Shown: in pieces, positions 33,600 through 46,011 of the stretch
Position numbering within the stretch: the first letter of the stretch is position 1
Layout of the letters: the number at the start of each line of letters is the position of its first letter
Assembly (NCBI GenBank): GCA_946902875.1
Contig: OX336345.1
Coordinates: forward strand, 12,183,395 to 12,247,394
DNA length: 64,000 bases
Origin: Nematopogon swammerdamellus
Taxonomy: Eukaryota; Arthropoda; Insecta; Lepidoptera; Adelidae
Reading direction: 5' to 3'
Translations under genes and position numbers: made by a program
Notes under the pieces: model-generated
Told to the model about the DNA's origin: nothing
The model's database searches: none
The model's input: only the letters and a program-made list of their open reading frames with translations

Positions 33600-34680
33600 G
33601 GTGTTTTTGATGCGGTTGCACATTTGAAATGAGGATAAATTGATTGAGATAGCCGGGGAGGAGAGGGGGAAGACCGAAAAAATGAAAGACGGCAGGTTTC
33701 AAGCACAATCCGTACCCACCTCATCCATCCAACTGCACATCAGAACAACAGTTAGCCCGAATAAACACACCGGAATTTTCGGCCGGTGACCCACTTCTGC
33801 CGATTTACCCATACAATTTACCACAGCCGGGAAACGGAGCCGGATAATCGGGTCAGTGTCTCGGACTTATATGATAAAAATTATACTCCAACAGGTATAT
33901 TTAAAGAAAATATGCGTGATGAAATTCAATGAAATGTTAACTTTCAGAAATACGTTATTTCTTTAAAAACAAAATTTGGCAACCCTAACCGCAGTGTGAA
34001 TAATACCAAACAAATATTTATAGGTAATCTGTTCTAGCAATTTACTGAACGATTACGAGCAATTTAAATAGGTAACATAAAACAACCATCTTCCGCCGCC
34101 GCGCCGCCGCCGGCGGCGCCGCCGCCGCCGTAGGCTAACGGTTTTTACGTCGAGCCACTTAGGTAGCTCGCAGAACGGCCGTGAGTAAAGCCGTTATATC
34201 TTTCAATTACGATATTATGTCTTGACCTAATCTGTGTTTTCTTTCGCGTTTACACTTGTATCGAGATAAAATTACGCAAATATTTAAATTTACACTCTTA
34301 GGGCATTAAATGCGCAAACAATTAAATACAACCGAGCCCACATTCCCACAGTTGAGATTCTTCCAAGAAGAGCGTATTTAGTATTAAAATTGTTTTGGCA
34401 GTACCTTGTATTTTAGGTTTATTTATTGAAAACGGTTAATTAAATATTTACTGAACACAATTTTATCTAAAATGACACTTTATTTATTAAATTTTGTATC
34501 ATTATTCTAAATTATTAGATACTTTTATTAGGCCGCTAATGGAATACTGTAGCCACATTTTAGAAGGCAGTCCCCAGTATTAATGCTGCAAATTCTCATT
34601 AATGCTGTTTATAGTATCTGCTACTGCCCCAGACACATTGAATTTTGATAAGCTAAAACGCCATTAATTCTACGGACGTA
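33600..34680. other. Unassigned DNA with a (GCC)n palindrome and a MITE scrap
   Basis: 34093-34130 is GCCGCCGCCGGCGGCGCCGC-type sequence able to self-pair. 34135-34215 shares ACGTCGAGCCAC and GTGAGTAAAGCCG with the snapback element at 17512. No gene seen. Confidence 0.5.
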
Positions 34681-35035
34681 TCAATTAAAAGTGCCGTCGA
34701 CTTCCGCCGTTCTCGTCTTACAGCACATTACAGAGATACGATAAGCACTACGCGACAGTAAATTCCAGGCCTCGCGTAGAAAGCACCAGTCAACTCTTCT
34801 ATTCGACCTTGGTGAGGGGAATTCAAGCGGGAACGAGCGCGGAACGGAGCGTGACGGCGCGGGGTAGCAGTTTCCCGAAACCACGCTCAGTGAGGCGCCA
34901 TGCCAGCTATGAGGTGGAAAAAAGGTCATCAGATAACTTATAACTTTGACACTGAGGTTGTTGGAGTCAGGAAACACGCTCCTCGGAAGAGCGTTCCATA
35001 TTTTCGCGGTACGGCACAGGGTGGGTCACGATCAC
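34681..35035 (-). pseudogene. CR1/jockey-like non-LTR, C-terminal fragment
   Basis: The minus strand encodes RTAKIWNALPRSVFPDSNNL then SVKVISYL near 34910-35020, matching the RTA-LWN-LP-SVFPDSYNL signature. The frame then stays open for 98 codons without further family motifs. 5'-truncated beyond about 35035. Confidence 0.7.
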
Positions 35036-36643
35036 GACCCGTGCACCCACCGACTTCACCCACCGGTGGGTTCAAGGGGAGTTCATATTTTACCCGTGCA
35101 CCCACCACCCAGCGGCTCCACCCACCAGTGGGTACAGGGCGACTTCCCGTTCACCCCTGCACCCACTGCACTATGGTAGGTATTAACAAAACACGAAGGC
35201 ACCTTAGTTAATATTGCGAGACCTTTGTCTATGGCTCAATATGGTTTTTGTATATGTTTGTAACTAGTTCGGATGTTGCAGCAGCTTCAATTTTCATAAA
35301 TTAGTACACATACACCACAAAATATAGGACAGACTGTCGGCTAATACCTATAATAAACTCATGTAACTCCGAGTGTCGTATACGGCGCTGGTTTATATTC
35401 AGGCCGCAAGAGTAGAGATAGTGTTTTTATTGACGTCTGAGGCGGAGCTCTGCGTTAATATTCAGCAAACATCTCCGCTACTATCTGATTGAGATTAAGT
35501 CCCACAGATGAGCTAAGTACTATGGGCTGGCACTTAGGGGCATCCCGGACAGAGTTTGCGCTTTGGACCTATTTGTGGGAACGCGATCATTGCTTTCATA
35601 GATAACTTTCTTTCTTTCTTTTTTCCTTTGCTATAGCGAGCCATTTGGGCTATTGGAAATAAAAATATAATATCTTATGAGTAAGTACCTACGTTAGGAT
35701 ATTGAAAGCCATTTTTGCTTAGCTCCTCCGTATTCTTGCGGCGTTAGTAAATTTGGATAACTTGATCCAACGTTAGTACTCTACACCTCATACAACTATT
35801 TAGATAAAAATACATTTATTATAATGATTTAGTATATAGGAACTTAGTTTCCGCATCTATTCATTAATTATTTAATCGTCTTTCGACTCTCCTTGAGTAG
35901 GTAAGTTAAATATCTTGCTACGATACAGTTCGTGCGTCAGAATATTTTGTTTTCTTATTACGCCGTCCTCAATGTACATATTATGTAATTATAAATGGAA
36001 CGGTTGGTCTCTCAATATGTTTAAAATTAAATGAAGTCGAATCAAAGGTTATATTTATGCACGAATAATATTAAAATTACAGCGATATATTACCGCGCGT
36101 TCTTTGAACAAGTATGAATGTTTCAAATAAAAGCCAACTGAACCGAAACAGGCCATTTCGAGCCAATAATTAACTCAATCAGCATTCCTACATATTATGT
36201 TATAAGGTCATCTGCCGTCTATGTGTATGTATGTATGTATGTCCACTTAGAACTCAAGAACGACTCAACTTATTTGCTTGCCGTTTTTTCCTATGTAATG
36301 CGACATATCTCCGCCAGAATATACTTAGGCTATATTTACTTGGCTACACTTCCTCTTCAGTTACCGTCAGTGTGCATATATCCACACATTCAGAGTCCTG
36401 TTGAAAGACTCTCCTCAAATCCTAAACCTCTTCTCTCTCCTCTGCGCCCCTAGTTTCTGAGTTGGCTGCATGTTATATCGTTAAGTTTAATATTTTATTA
36501 TTTTTTATTTTTTATTTATGCGTATGTTGCACCTACCCTAGTATATATTTAAAAAAAGGAGGATTGACTGCAGGATTGACGTTGGTAGATCTATGGAAAG
36601 TTGAAAGTAAGTATAGATAATGTTGTAGTTTTTCAATCTACAG
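35036..36643. other. Unassigned DNA with CACCCACC-rich stretch
   Basis: 35040-35165 repeats GTGCACCCACC and CACCGGTGGG words irregularly. (ATGT)n lies at 36224-36242. Otherwise nothing was recognised. Confidence 0.4.
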
Positions 36644-37000
36644 CAGGGATCTCCAATTAGTTTCATTGGGGGTCCGTACAAAAAAATATATTTCTGTCGC
36701 GGTCCGTTTGGTAGATGATGACTAGCAAGCAATATTTAAAATGTAAATTAATAAGTAAATAAAACGAAAAGTAATACGAAAATATTTTTTATTAGGGATA
36801 CATCTCATTAAAAAATAACAAAGTAAGTACCTAATATTAATGCGAAAAATGGCATTTTTTATCAGTCGCGCGGTCGCCACCGTTGCCATACGGATTTTTT
36901 CCAGAAATTTTTATATTGATATTCGTAAATTCTTCTGGGTCCGAAAAAAATGGGTCGGCGGTCCCGATCCGAACCGCGGTCCGCCATTTGGTGACCCCTG
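36644..37000. mobile_element. hAT-type MITE with perfect 8-bp target duplication
   Basis: Ends CAGGGATCTCCAATTAG and, read inward from the right, CAGGGGTCACCAAATGG are typical hAT terminal inverted repeats. ATCTACAG occurs directly outside each end (36636-36643 and 37001-37008). Subterminal GGTCCG / CGGACC words repeat near both ends. The 357-bp interior is AT-rich and encodes no transposase, so it needs an outside enzyme. Confidence 0.9.
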
Positions 37001-37008
37001 ATCTACAG

Positions 37009-38211
37009 TATCACCTCTATTGGACACCCAAGCTGAAGCAGCAAATTTTTTAACTTCAATAAATAGAAAAAAATCCAGACATTCCACTATATTTGCGGCA
37101 ATTTCCATTATACACGGGAAAGAATAAATGTTTGTTTTTATATTTATTTTTTTTCTAAATACAATTGCACTTTCTTTAGTGAACTGCCATAAAGTTATAA
37201 AGTTGAAATGTTTATACTAATCAAAATATTATATTATAATAAATAAATATAATAAATATTTACTCGGAATTCGCGTCTCAATCATTTTGTCATAATATGC
37301 GTATTAAGCTGGTTCCATTCTTCCTCCTGGTTAAAAATTTAACTGCATTGCTCGCGCCCTCTTTGTCTCCTGCTTCCCTGTCCTCGGAGAATGGGTCAGA
37401 ACGCCACGAGATCGAAGTTTTCGCTGTACTGAAAAAAGTCTACCTAGGCGACACACGTATATTACGATATATTTCCATATCGCTTGGTATATCTCGATAT
37501 CGCTAGATATCTCATGATACTTTAAGATCAATATCTTCATCGTGTCGTGTATGATGATGGTGATGATTCAAAAGATGAGGTTCGAAAGATTTAATGGTGA
37601 GCGATATTGTGAAACATGCCCAAAGATAAGAAATATTTTATAATCGTATTATCGCCATCGTCTGTGACGCGCTTTACACTTCAAGGCGTGTCTGACATAA
37701 AGCAAACTATGTATATTAATCACGAGAGAGAGGCCATCGTTGCCGGACGCACGAAGCTACATAAAAGCCTAATTACTGATTTCAACTCACACTAGGCTCT
37801 ATCGAAATAGACGCTATTGTCTTTCGCCGCGTCCCTTAGGCTCTGGAGATAAATCACTCCAATAGGGTGACACTGAGGAGCGTCGGTCATTCTCTGGTCA
37901 TCCAGATCGCGATAGATAACACAGCGAAGAGGTAGTATCATATATTTCAAAGCTGGTTTTTGACCGCGGTAGTGTTCGAAATCCAAAAGGGAGTCCAACA
38001 ATAATTTGCCTAGTCGCTAAGTCGGTACGTGGACTAGTACCGTAAATATTTAGATTTTCTCAAATATTTGATTTTATTTTTTATGTTTTTATATTTCATT
38101 TACGCGGAATTGAGAAATAAATATTAGAAATTCAAAGAGGGAAAGCTATAAGCGTCCTAGGGACTATGGCTACCCCGGCTGAACTAGAATAAATGTTTTA
38201 TTTATATGTTA
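37009..38211. other. Unassigned AT-rich DNA
   Basis: 37440-37540 is rich in ATATCG and CGATAT words (TATCTCGATATCGCTAGATA). No gene recognised. Confidence 0.4.
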
Positions 38212-38338
38212 TACGACCGAAGGGAAGCACTGACGTGGCACCAATTCACCCGGTGTTATGGGCTGACATCACGGATTTTGTAGGTGATGTAGCCAACCGT
38301 GTCAGTTTCCATAAAAAAAAAAAAAAAAATGTTCATGT
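38212..38338 (+). mobile_element. SINE T1 tail with long poly(A)
   Basis: ACGACCGAAGGGAAGCACTG through TGTAGCCAACCGTGTCAGTT, TCCAT and 17 A. The head and core are missing. The long A-run suggests a fairly recent insertion. Confidence 0.85.
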
Positions 38339-39555
38339 TTAGGTTTATTTTGGTTTTTTTATTTACAGCAAATATTTGTAAGTACATAAAGTCTCGAATA
38401 AATGATTTAATACTATTTTAATTTTAGCTCTATTTGTTTACACATTATTAAAGACCTTCTACAAAGCTTATTAAATAAAATTAGCCTTATATATAACTAC
38501 TAATACTATACTGTACCGTTGACTGAAAGAGAAGCATGGTATGTTAAATATTTTTCTTAAGTACCTACCTACTCCTGGTAAATTTATTTTGTGTTATATA
38601 TAATTATACACACACATAGCTGTTATACACATATATTTTTCATTCGTTTCTGTTAGCTTATAAATTAATTTTGCTATCATTTACCTATATATTTCTAGTT
38701 ATTGTTACTGCCCTAATAACCAAGAAGTGTACAAACCCTTAGGAACTATGTCTGTAAATTATAGTAATTTTTATTTTAACATGTTGTGACATATTTCTGT
38801 TGTTTGTGCCAAAATAAATAAATAAATAAATTATATTTTATTATTTTAGTAAAAAGTCGTTGATCGCCAAACACTGACGTGTACGTCCGCCACATATATA
38901 ATAAAGATTTTCTTTCTTTATTTATTCCTTTTTCTTTCGACATTTCATATCCACAAAAGGTCTGGAACCGGCGTGTGCGAATAAAATAATAACACCACGA
39001 GCTGCTAGGAAATGCAAAATTTTCGAACCGTACCACAGTTGCACATATATCAACATATGGTGACGGCCACACACGATCAAGTTTACCACCCAATTTGCAT
39101 GAGGTTTGAGGCTTGATCAAATGTACTGTACTGGCCGTCGATTTAAGTTTCCGGTCCAATAAAACAAACATTCCGTTTTTTTGCGTCAAGTGTAGTAGCG
39201 GGTGAGGATTATAACAATTCGTCGCCGTCGCGTCGCCCGCATGTGTAGCCGAGGAAGCGTGAGTAACGTTAGTTACGTATTTGCGTCACTAATTGGAATG
39301 TCTCTTACAAAGCCTTGGAGACAATTTAGGCCGCTCACTTAGGCCAGAGTGTTGGTATATCTTCGGATCTCCCGGAAGATTGCACACGGAGTGTTCTCTT
39401 AATTTGATTAAAACTAAACCCAAACCACATTCCAATGTATGTGCCCAAACTAACAAACCCATACGCCTGGTCATCGAAGGTTCGCCGTCGTTTGAACCAC
39501 TTCGTGTTAGTGTGGGAACCTACATACTTTACTAGGCACCCAGCATTGTAGACAG
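38339..39555. other. Unassigned DNA
   Basis: AT-rich. The segment at about 38862-38893 shares ACTGACGTGTACGTCC (inverted) with 25434. The 137-codon minus-strand frame at 38776-39189 has no recognisable motif. Confidence 0.4.
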
Positions 39556-39559
39556 GAAC

Positions 39560-39722
39560 CACCATTGGAATCATTGTGGTGGCCGTGGACAGGAAAACGG
39601 AATGTGGAAAGACCACCCGCCAGGTGGGATAAGGACACCACGTACGTTGGCGGAAAGCAGTGAAATGGTTCCTTACCGCTGAAGGCCGGGAAGACTGGAG
39701 GTATGCACGCTGGGTGCCTTGT
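39560..39722 (+). pseudogene. RTE-like 3' fragment
   Basis: TGGCCGTGGACAGGAAAACG, GAAAGACCACCCGCCAGGTG and CGCTGAAGGCCGGGAAGACT translate to WPWTGKR-VERPPARWDKD and, after a frameshift, AEGREDWR. This is the same region as 29100-29240 on the opposite strand. Confidence 0.75.
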
Positions 39723-41032
39723 AAAGTGTATACATCTGTAAATGTTCTGTTTAGCTGCCAGGAGAATGATATCGCTAGAAACTAAAACTGCACTGCTACT
39801 CCCTAGTAGAGGAGTACATTATTTTATTACCAAATATAATACTAAAAAAGTCTACAAGTAGATGTGTATAAATTGATTTTAATTTTTCTCTGACGACGAT
39901 TAATAAAAGTCGACATGACTCGACTTTAAGATGTAAAAAATGTGTTTTTTTTACTTATTGTGTACAAAACACATATAAAAGATCTACAACAATTATCCGG
40001 AAATCTTCAAAACCAATTGCCTTTACTCCTAGTGACTTAATCACATTAGAGAAACTAGCTAAAGTGGATTAATATCTAAATTGGTCTCACAATTCAGAAT
40101 AATCCACAACATAGGGGATACATGATCTACCAGTGGCTTAGCTCGTGTATGCCATTGCTAAATCAGATTGACGTATTCGAAACCACAGTCGAAACCAATG
40201 TTTACATTTTGACTGAAGCCTAGACAGAGAGCAGTAGAAGGCTGCAGAATATGTAAATAAAACAATTTCAAACAGCCCTGGCTCATAGAAATAAACTCCA
40301 GAAATGTCTTTGCATAGGTCTACAATGTTTTCAACATTTGATCGGCACGCACTCCATTCGCAACAGAGAGAAGTTACATGAGTGAGAAGTTACATGAGTG
40401 ACAAGTTACATGAGTGAGAAGTTACATGAGTAAACAAGTTTGACAAAGATAGACGTGTACTTCTACTTCCTCCTTGTGCACTTTTTTATCACCTCCTCGA
40501 CAAGTCGATGTTCTTTCTTTCTAGATATTTGTGTGAAAGCCTCTGATAAAACGCGGAGTTGTCACGGAGATAGAAGCAACTACGCATCGATCAATATCAC
40601 GAAAATAATTTCTAATGAAACTACATGTTACGTATTATAATATGTCAGGCACTTTACTTAATTTAGATACATAAGATTTTATGACTAATGAAAATTCTTA
40701 CATATACGGCTAGTATGTTGTTGTAATGTTATAATTAATAAGTTTTATAAAAATAAATTATATATAAATGCTTAACGGTAGCTCATCAAAACGTATAAGT
40801 AAGAATTGTCATTCATTCATTAGTCACAAAACGTTGTAATTAAATTAAGTAAAGTTCTTGACATATTATATTACGTAACATCTAGTTTCATTTGAAACTT
40901 TAAATGAATTAATGATTAAATATTTTTAAAAACTTTCTGAAAGTGTATATACGAGTAAAATGAACATATAATGAAAACTTTTATAATTTTACGATGTCTC
41001 AATATCATTTCGCATAGTATTTACGTGTACAG
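39723..41032. other. Unassigned DNA with a 16-bp tandem repeat
   Basis: Four units of GAGAAGTTACATGAGT occupy 40368-40431 (one has GAC for GAG). No gene recognised. Confidence 0.5.
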
Positions 41033-41196
41033 TACCAGGCAGTAAATAATGAACATCGAGCTTTAGAAAGAGACAAACTGATTGTAGAGCGTCGTCCCTG
41101 TCGCACAGAGACGTGCTAGTTCGTGCGAAAGGGACGACGCTCTACAACCGGATTGTCTCTTTCTAAAGCTCGACGTTCATTATTTACTGCCGGGTA
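41033..41196. mobile_element. TA-flanked snapback MITE
   Basis: Two 74-nt arms (left TACCAGGCAGTAAATAATGA ..., right ... TCATTATTTACTGCCGGGTA) enclose 16 nt (41107-41122). Mismatches are few. TA at both outer ends fits Tc1/mariner-derived MITEs. The whole 160 bp can fold into one long stem. Confidence 0.85.
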
Positions 41197-42073
41197 AGTG
41201 CATTTCTCTAAATTTAAAGCAATCTTTCTTTCATGAACTAGTCTGAATTCATAAATGAAAATTTTCCATAGTGTTAAAATAATATATACTCATTACAGAT
41301 AAATAGGTAAACATCAATCCGATTAATGATTCTAGAATAGTGTTTTAATGAAACTTAAAAAATTTTGGACTTAAAAAATAGTGGTCAGTTCACAAATTGG
41401 TTTACCAAATGTTGACCTAACTAACTTAGGACACGATTCGCGGTCTAGAGTTGAACATGTAAAGTCGTGCATGTAGAGGTGTTACTGCACCAACATTTAC
41501 GACCGCAAAGCCAAATATTAATTGTTTTTTTTTGTCGCTTCGGTATAGGCCCGATTTTCAGCGAAAGTGCGACATCGCCCTGGGGTCGTGGGTTTTGGGT
41601 CTACGTGGCTGATTAAGGTGTCGAAGAGTGCTAAAAAATGCAAAACAAAAATTGAAATTAAACTCAAAAACTTTTTTTTAAATCGAAAAAATGTGAAAAA
41701 ATGCGGTCGTTTTTCGACCTGTTTCGGTCAGAAAAAAAATCATATCTCAAAAACGAAATGAGATATCGAAATTATTGAAGGTGCGTATCACTGATAGGTT
41801 ATTCAAAAGCTGTGCCTTTGTGACGCGGAGTGTACGTGCGAAGAGGGCGTGAGAGCGGCTGTGACGGTGAATAAAATGCTTTTGGACGAAGTGATTCTTT
41901 GTGAATAAATAAATATGTATTTAAACTAAGTTAGATTAATAATTTTACTATACTACCTACTACCTACTTTGTAATTTTTTGGATAAATAAATAAAATTTA
42001 AAAAAATGTTATTCAGTTCATTTGGCAGATTCATTTTCAATGTACCCGAAGGTCGTGGCAGATTCAAGATCTG
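41197..42073. other. Unassigned AT-rich DNA
   Basis: Nothing recognised. A 64-codon lysine-rich frame (41567-41761) follows A-rich sequence and is not protein-like. Confidence 0.4.
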
Positions 42074-42291
42074 TGAATTTTTTATTTTTTTTTATGGAAA
42101 TTGACACGGTCGGCTGCATCACCTACAACATCTGTCATGTCAGCCCATAACACCGGATTAACTTGGTGCCACGTCAGTGCTTCCCTTCGGTCGTGCCGGC
42201 TACACTGAACTGGACGGAAAACACAAACTATTTACATAGCCGTTTCGACCGACCTTTCATTCAGTGCGGTGGTACCAATCCGGGCGGGTTA
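42074..42291 (-). mobile_element. SINE core plus T1 tail
   Basis: Minus strand: AACCCGCCCGGATTGGTACC, full T1 with ACTGACGTGGCACC, ending TCAATTTCCATAAAAAAAA. The head is missing. Confidence 0.85.
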
Positions 42292-42368
42292 ATTGTTTTT
42301 ATCGAACTTACTCTCTGGCATTGTATTTAATGGAAAGCATTCTTGCAAAAACCGTTATATTAGAATGT

Positions 42369-42412
42369 AAACCTCCAGTTCAGTGTAGCCGGCACGACCA
42401 AAGGTAAGTACA
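42369..42412 (+). mobile_element. Small T1 fragment
   Basis: CCAGTTCAGTGTAGCCGGCA followed by CGACCAAAGG matches the middle of T1; it faces the preceding copy. Confidence 0.6.
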
Positions 42413-43362
42413 GACATATAGGTATTACGAACAAGTAGGTAGGTATAGATAGATTTATCTATTGGATAATGAGTGACGTATATGTAGTCCCATAATATTG
42501 TGCAAGCGTGTCAGGCAGGGGTGAGGCAGATTGGTGAAATTTAATTAAACAAGTTTAAACCTCTGCGTTGCTTGTTCAGTATTCCGGTACCAAGCAGGGC
42601 GCCGCCCACCAAATTTTCTGAAAAGCTAAAAATATCAACGAATCGCGGTATGAAAATATGAGTGACAGATCGCAATATAATAGCGTTGAAAATTAAAGGG
42701 AAATCTATTATTTCAATATTAAAATGTAACATTTGGATAGCCTTGGAAGTATTTTAGAAGGTTTTCCCTAATGCTTTATCCTGTGGCTTCACTGAAATAT
42801 TAAATTAAAGAGAACGAAATTCAATTAAAGGAAATTAAATATGTATTTGGACAATTTATTACACATCGTTGGAACGAAATAACAAATACCTGAAGTAATG
42901 ACATTCCTCTCTACTACATGCATTTTTTATGTAGTTTGTGAGTTCGAGAACTGAAATATTTAGATTTGGTTGTAAAAGACAAACAAAATTCAGTTTAATT
43001 TTCAAACCGATATGGTGCATTTTTTTGTGGATAAAATGAGTTTCTTAGCGCCATACTGCCTCTGAGATAGTCAGCCCGAATTCCGATTAAATATCGGTAA
43101 GGGATCCTTTACTTAAAATTGTGGATAATTAAATTAATGGCACCTGAAAAAACCGACGAGCGCACAAACCATCGTGTGTGCTGTGGATGACTTCAGTTCT
43201 ATGAGTTTCAGGCTTTATTAGGGGACAAGTACAAGTAATATGACAAAGTTCCACATTTGTTTTAATCACTTTTGAAGCCTGTCCGTCTGTCTGGCAGTCT
43301 GTTTTCAAATTCTCCATTTTACTGTTTTTTTTTAAGTGAAAACTTCTTTTTAACCGACTTCC
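42413..43362. other. Unassigned AT-rich DNA
   Basis: Ends with GTGAAAACTTCTTTTTAACC, a motif shared with 9582 and 58370. No gene recognised. Confidence 0.4.
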
Positions 43363-44480
43363 AAAAAACTAAAAAAAGTTTCAAAACCTTTACCATAAAT
43401 AAAATAAACTAAAAAAATAAAGTTTAAAAAACTGTAACCCGACTATGGAAAAAAGTAACTATAATAAAAAAAAACTAAAAAAAGTTTCAAAACCTTTACC
43501 ATAAATAAAATAAACTAAAAAGTAAGAAACAAGATATTTGGGCGCCATGGCAGTGCTTCCCTTCGGACGTTGCTATCATCGTCTTATTGGGTAAGAGCAG
43601 TCTTTTCATTTTCCTGTTTATTTAGTTTTATTGAAGTCTTCTGGCAGTTTCACATTAATAACGTTATAATTAAATTGAAATGCCGTAGTCGTGCGTTGTC
43701 AGCTATAAAAAAAAATTATCTACTTAACTTTAAATATACGAAAATACTTTTCTTTAGGTTTCCGTATGCCGTACGGATTATATTTAATATTATATTTAAG
43801 CCTACGCCGTCTGTCTGTCTGTCCGTCCGTCTGTCTGTCCTACTGCTCTATCTTTGGAACCGTAATAGGTAGACAGTTGAAATTTTCACAGAATTATGTG
43901 TTATTTACCTACTACTACTGAGTAACTCTAATGAATAAATGAAAGGTTATAGGATTATATTATTGTGGCCGATTGCTGTTGTATGAGTCGAGGCAAAATA
44001 TTATCTTTACCTCCCCCCCTCATTCCCTCTTCCCGTCCATCACTCCCTCACTCCCTCACTCCCTCTCTTCCCCTTCCTCAGCATGATCGCAAAATTAACA
44101 ACGAGATGCCGTCAATCAAGCATAATTTTTTTTTATAGCTGACAACGCACGACTACGGCATTTCAATTTAATTATAACGTTATTAATGTGAAACTGCCAG
44201 AAGACTTCAATAAAACTAAATAAACAGGAAAATGAAAAGACTGCTCTTACCCAATAAGACGATGATAGCAACGTCCGAAGGGAAGCACTGCCATGGCGCC
44301 CAAATATCTTGTTTCTTACTTTTTAGTTTATTTTATTTATGGTAAAGGTTTTGAAACTTTTTTTAGTTTTTTTTTATTATAGTTACTTTTTTCCATAGTC
44401 GGGTTACAGTTTTTTAAACTTTATTTTTTTAGTTTATTTTATTTATGGTAAAGGTTTTGAAACTTTTTTTAGTTTTTTTT
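43363..44480. mobile_element. Foldback element, 357-bp arms
   Basis: 43363-43719 and 44122-44480 are reverse complements with no mismatch that I could find, around a 402-nt spacer. Each arm contains two direct copies of a ~106-bp unit (CTAAAAAAAGTTTCAAAACC at 43369 and 43475); the right side continues into an extra partial unit to about 44530. Both arms include a T1 SINE scrap (GCCATGGCAGTGCTTCCCTT). The spacer has an alpha fragment and a C/T-rich tract (CACTCCCTCACTCCC). No transposase is present. It is either a foldback transposon or a recent inverted duplication. Confidence 0.9.
43752..43912 (-). repeat. Alpha-family fragment in foldback spacer
   Basis: TTTAGGTTTCCGTATGCCG, CTGTCTGTCTGTCCGTCCG and GGAACCGTAATAGGTAGAC match the 3' end of alpha read on the minus strand. 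Confidence 0.8.
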
Positions 44481-44569
44481 TATTATAGTTACTTTTTTCC
44501 ATAGTCGGGTTACAGTTTTTTAAACTTTTTTTTTTATTTCATTATTTTTAGTAATATTACATAAATAAA

Positions 44570-46010
44570 ACTTCTCGAATAAGTAAGTAACTGAGGGCGA
44601 GGCCGAAGGCCGAGCTGCGGTCAAGAAGACCATAAACCTTCTCGAAGACAGTAAGTAACTATGGGCGAGGCCGAAGGCCGAGCTGCGTTCAGGAAGACGA
44701 ATAACCTTCTCGAAGACAGTAAGTAACTATGGGCGAGGCCGAAGGCCGAGCTACGTTCAGGTAGACAAATAACCTTCTCGAAGACAGTAAGTAACTATGG
44801 GCGAGGCCGAAGGCCGAGCTTCGTTCAAGAAGACGATAAACCTTCTCGAAGACAGTAATTAACTATGGGCGAGGCCGAAGGCCGAGCTGCGTTCAGGAAG
44901 ACGAATAACCTTCTCGAAGACAGTAAGTTACTATGGGCGAGGCCGAAGGCCGAGTTGCGTTCAGGAAGACGATAAACCTGCTCGAAGACAGTAAGTAACT
45001 ATGGGCGAGGCCGAAGGCCGAGCTGCGTTCAGGAAGTCGATTAACCTTCTCGAAGACAGTAAGTGACTATGGGCGAGGCCGAAGGCCAAGCTGCGTTCAG
45101 GTAGACAAATAACCTTCTCGAAGACAGTAAGTAACTATGGGCGAGGCCGAAGGCCGAGCTGCGTTCAAGAAGACGATAAAACTTCTCGAAGACAATAAGT
45201 AACTATGGGCGAGGCAGAAGGCCGAGCTGCGTTCAGGAAGTCGATAAACCTTCTCGAAGGCAGTAAGTAACTATGGGCGAGGCCGAAAGCCGAGCTGCGT
45301 TCAGGTAGACAAATAACCTTCTCGAAGACAGTAATCAACTATGGGCGAGGCCAAAGGCCGAGCTGCGTTCAGGAAGACGAATAACCTTCTCGAAGACAGT
45401 AAGTTACTATGGGCGAGGCCGAAGGCCGAGCTGCGTTCAGGAAGACGATAAACCTGCTCGAAGACAGTAAGTAACTATGGGCGAGGCCGAAGGCCGAGCT
45501 GCGTTCAGGAAGTCGATAAACCTTCTCGAAGACAGTAAGTAACTATGGGCGAGGCCGAAGGCCAAGCTGCGTTCAGGTAGACAAATAACCTTCTCGAAGA
45601 CAGTAAGTAACTATGGGCGAGGCCGAAGGCCGAGCTGCGTTCAAGAAGACGATAAACCTTCTCGAAGACAGTAAGTAACTATGGGCGAGGCCGAAGGTCG
45701 AGCTGCGTTCAGGAAGTCTATAAACCTTCTCGAAGGCAGTAAGTAACTATGGGCGAGGCCGAAAGCCGAGCTGCGTTCAGGTAGACAAATAACCTTCTCG
45801 AAGACAGTAAGTAACTATGGGCGAGGCCGAAGGCCGAGCTGCGTTCAGGAAGACGATAAACCTTTTCGAAGACAGTAAGTAACTATGGGCGAGGCCGAAG
45901 GCCGAGCTGCGTTCAGGAAGACGAATAACCTTCTCGAAGACAGTAAGTAACTATGGGCGAGGCCGAAGGCTGAGCTGCGTTCAGGAATACGATAAACCTT
46001 CTCGACTCTA
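44570..46010 (+). repeat. 68-bp satellite, 21 units with a 7-unit higher-order repeat
   Basis: Each unit reads CTTCTCGAAGACAGTAAGTA, ACTATGGGCGAGGCCGAAGG, CCGAGCTGCGTTCAGGAAGA then CGATAAAC. GGCCGAAGGCC inside is a 4-bp stem with a 3-nt loop. Diagnostic variants (GTAATTAACT/GTAATCAACT, CCTGCTCG, GCCAAGCTG, GGTAGACAAATAA, GAAAGCCGAG) appear in the same order in units 5-11 and 12-18, exactly 476 bp (7 x 68) apart. A related array at 53.7-54.8 kb is inverted on itself. It has no protein-coding meaning. Confidence 0.95.
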
Positions 46011-46011
46011 T

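Noticed and set aside
38776..39189. 137-codon minus-strand frame
   Set aside because: No recognisable domain; ordinary chance length for AT-rich DNA with poor complexity.
44570..46010. Possible CRISPR-like array
   Set aside because: The whole 68-bp period is repeated with no unique spacers; it is a eukaryotic satellite.
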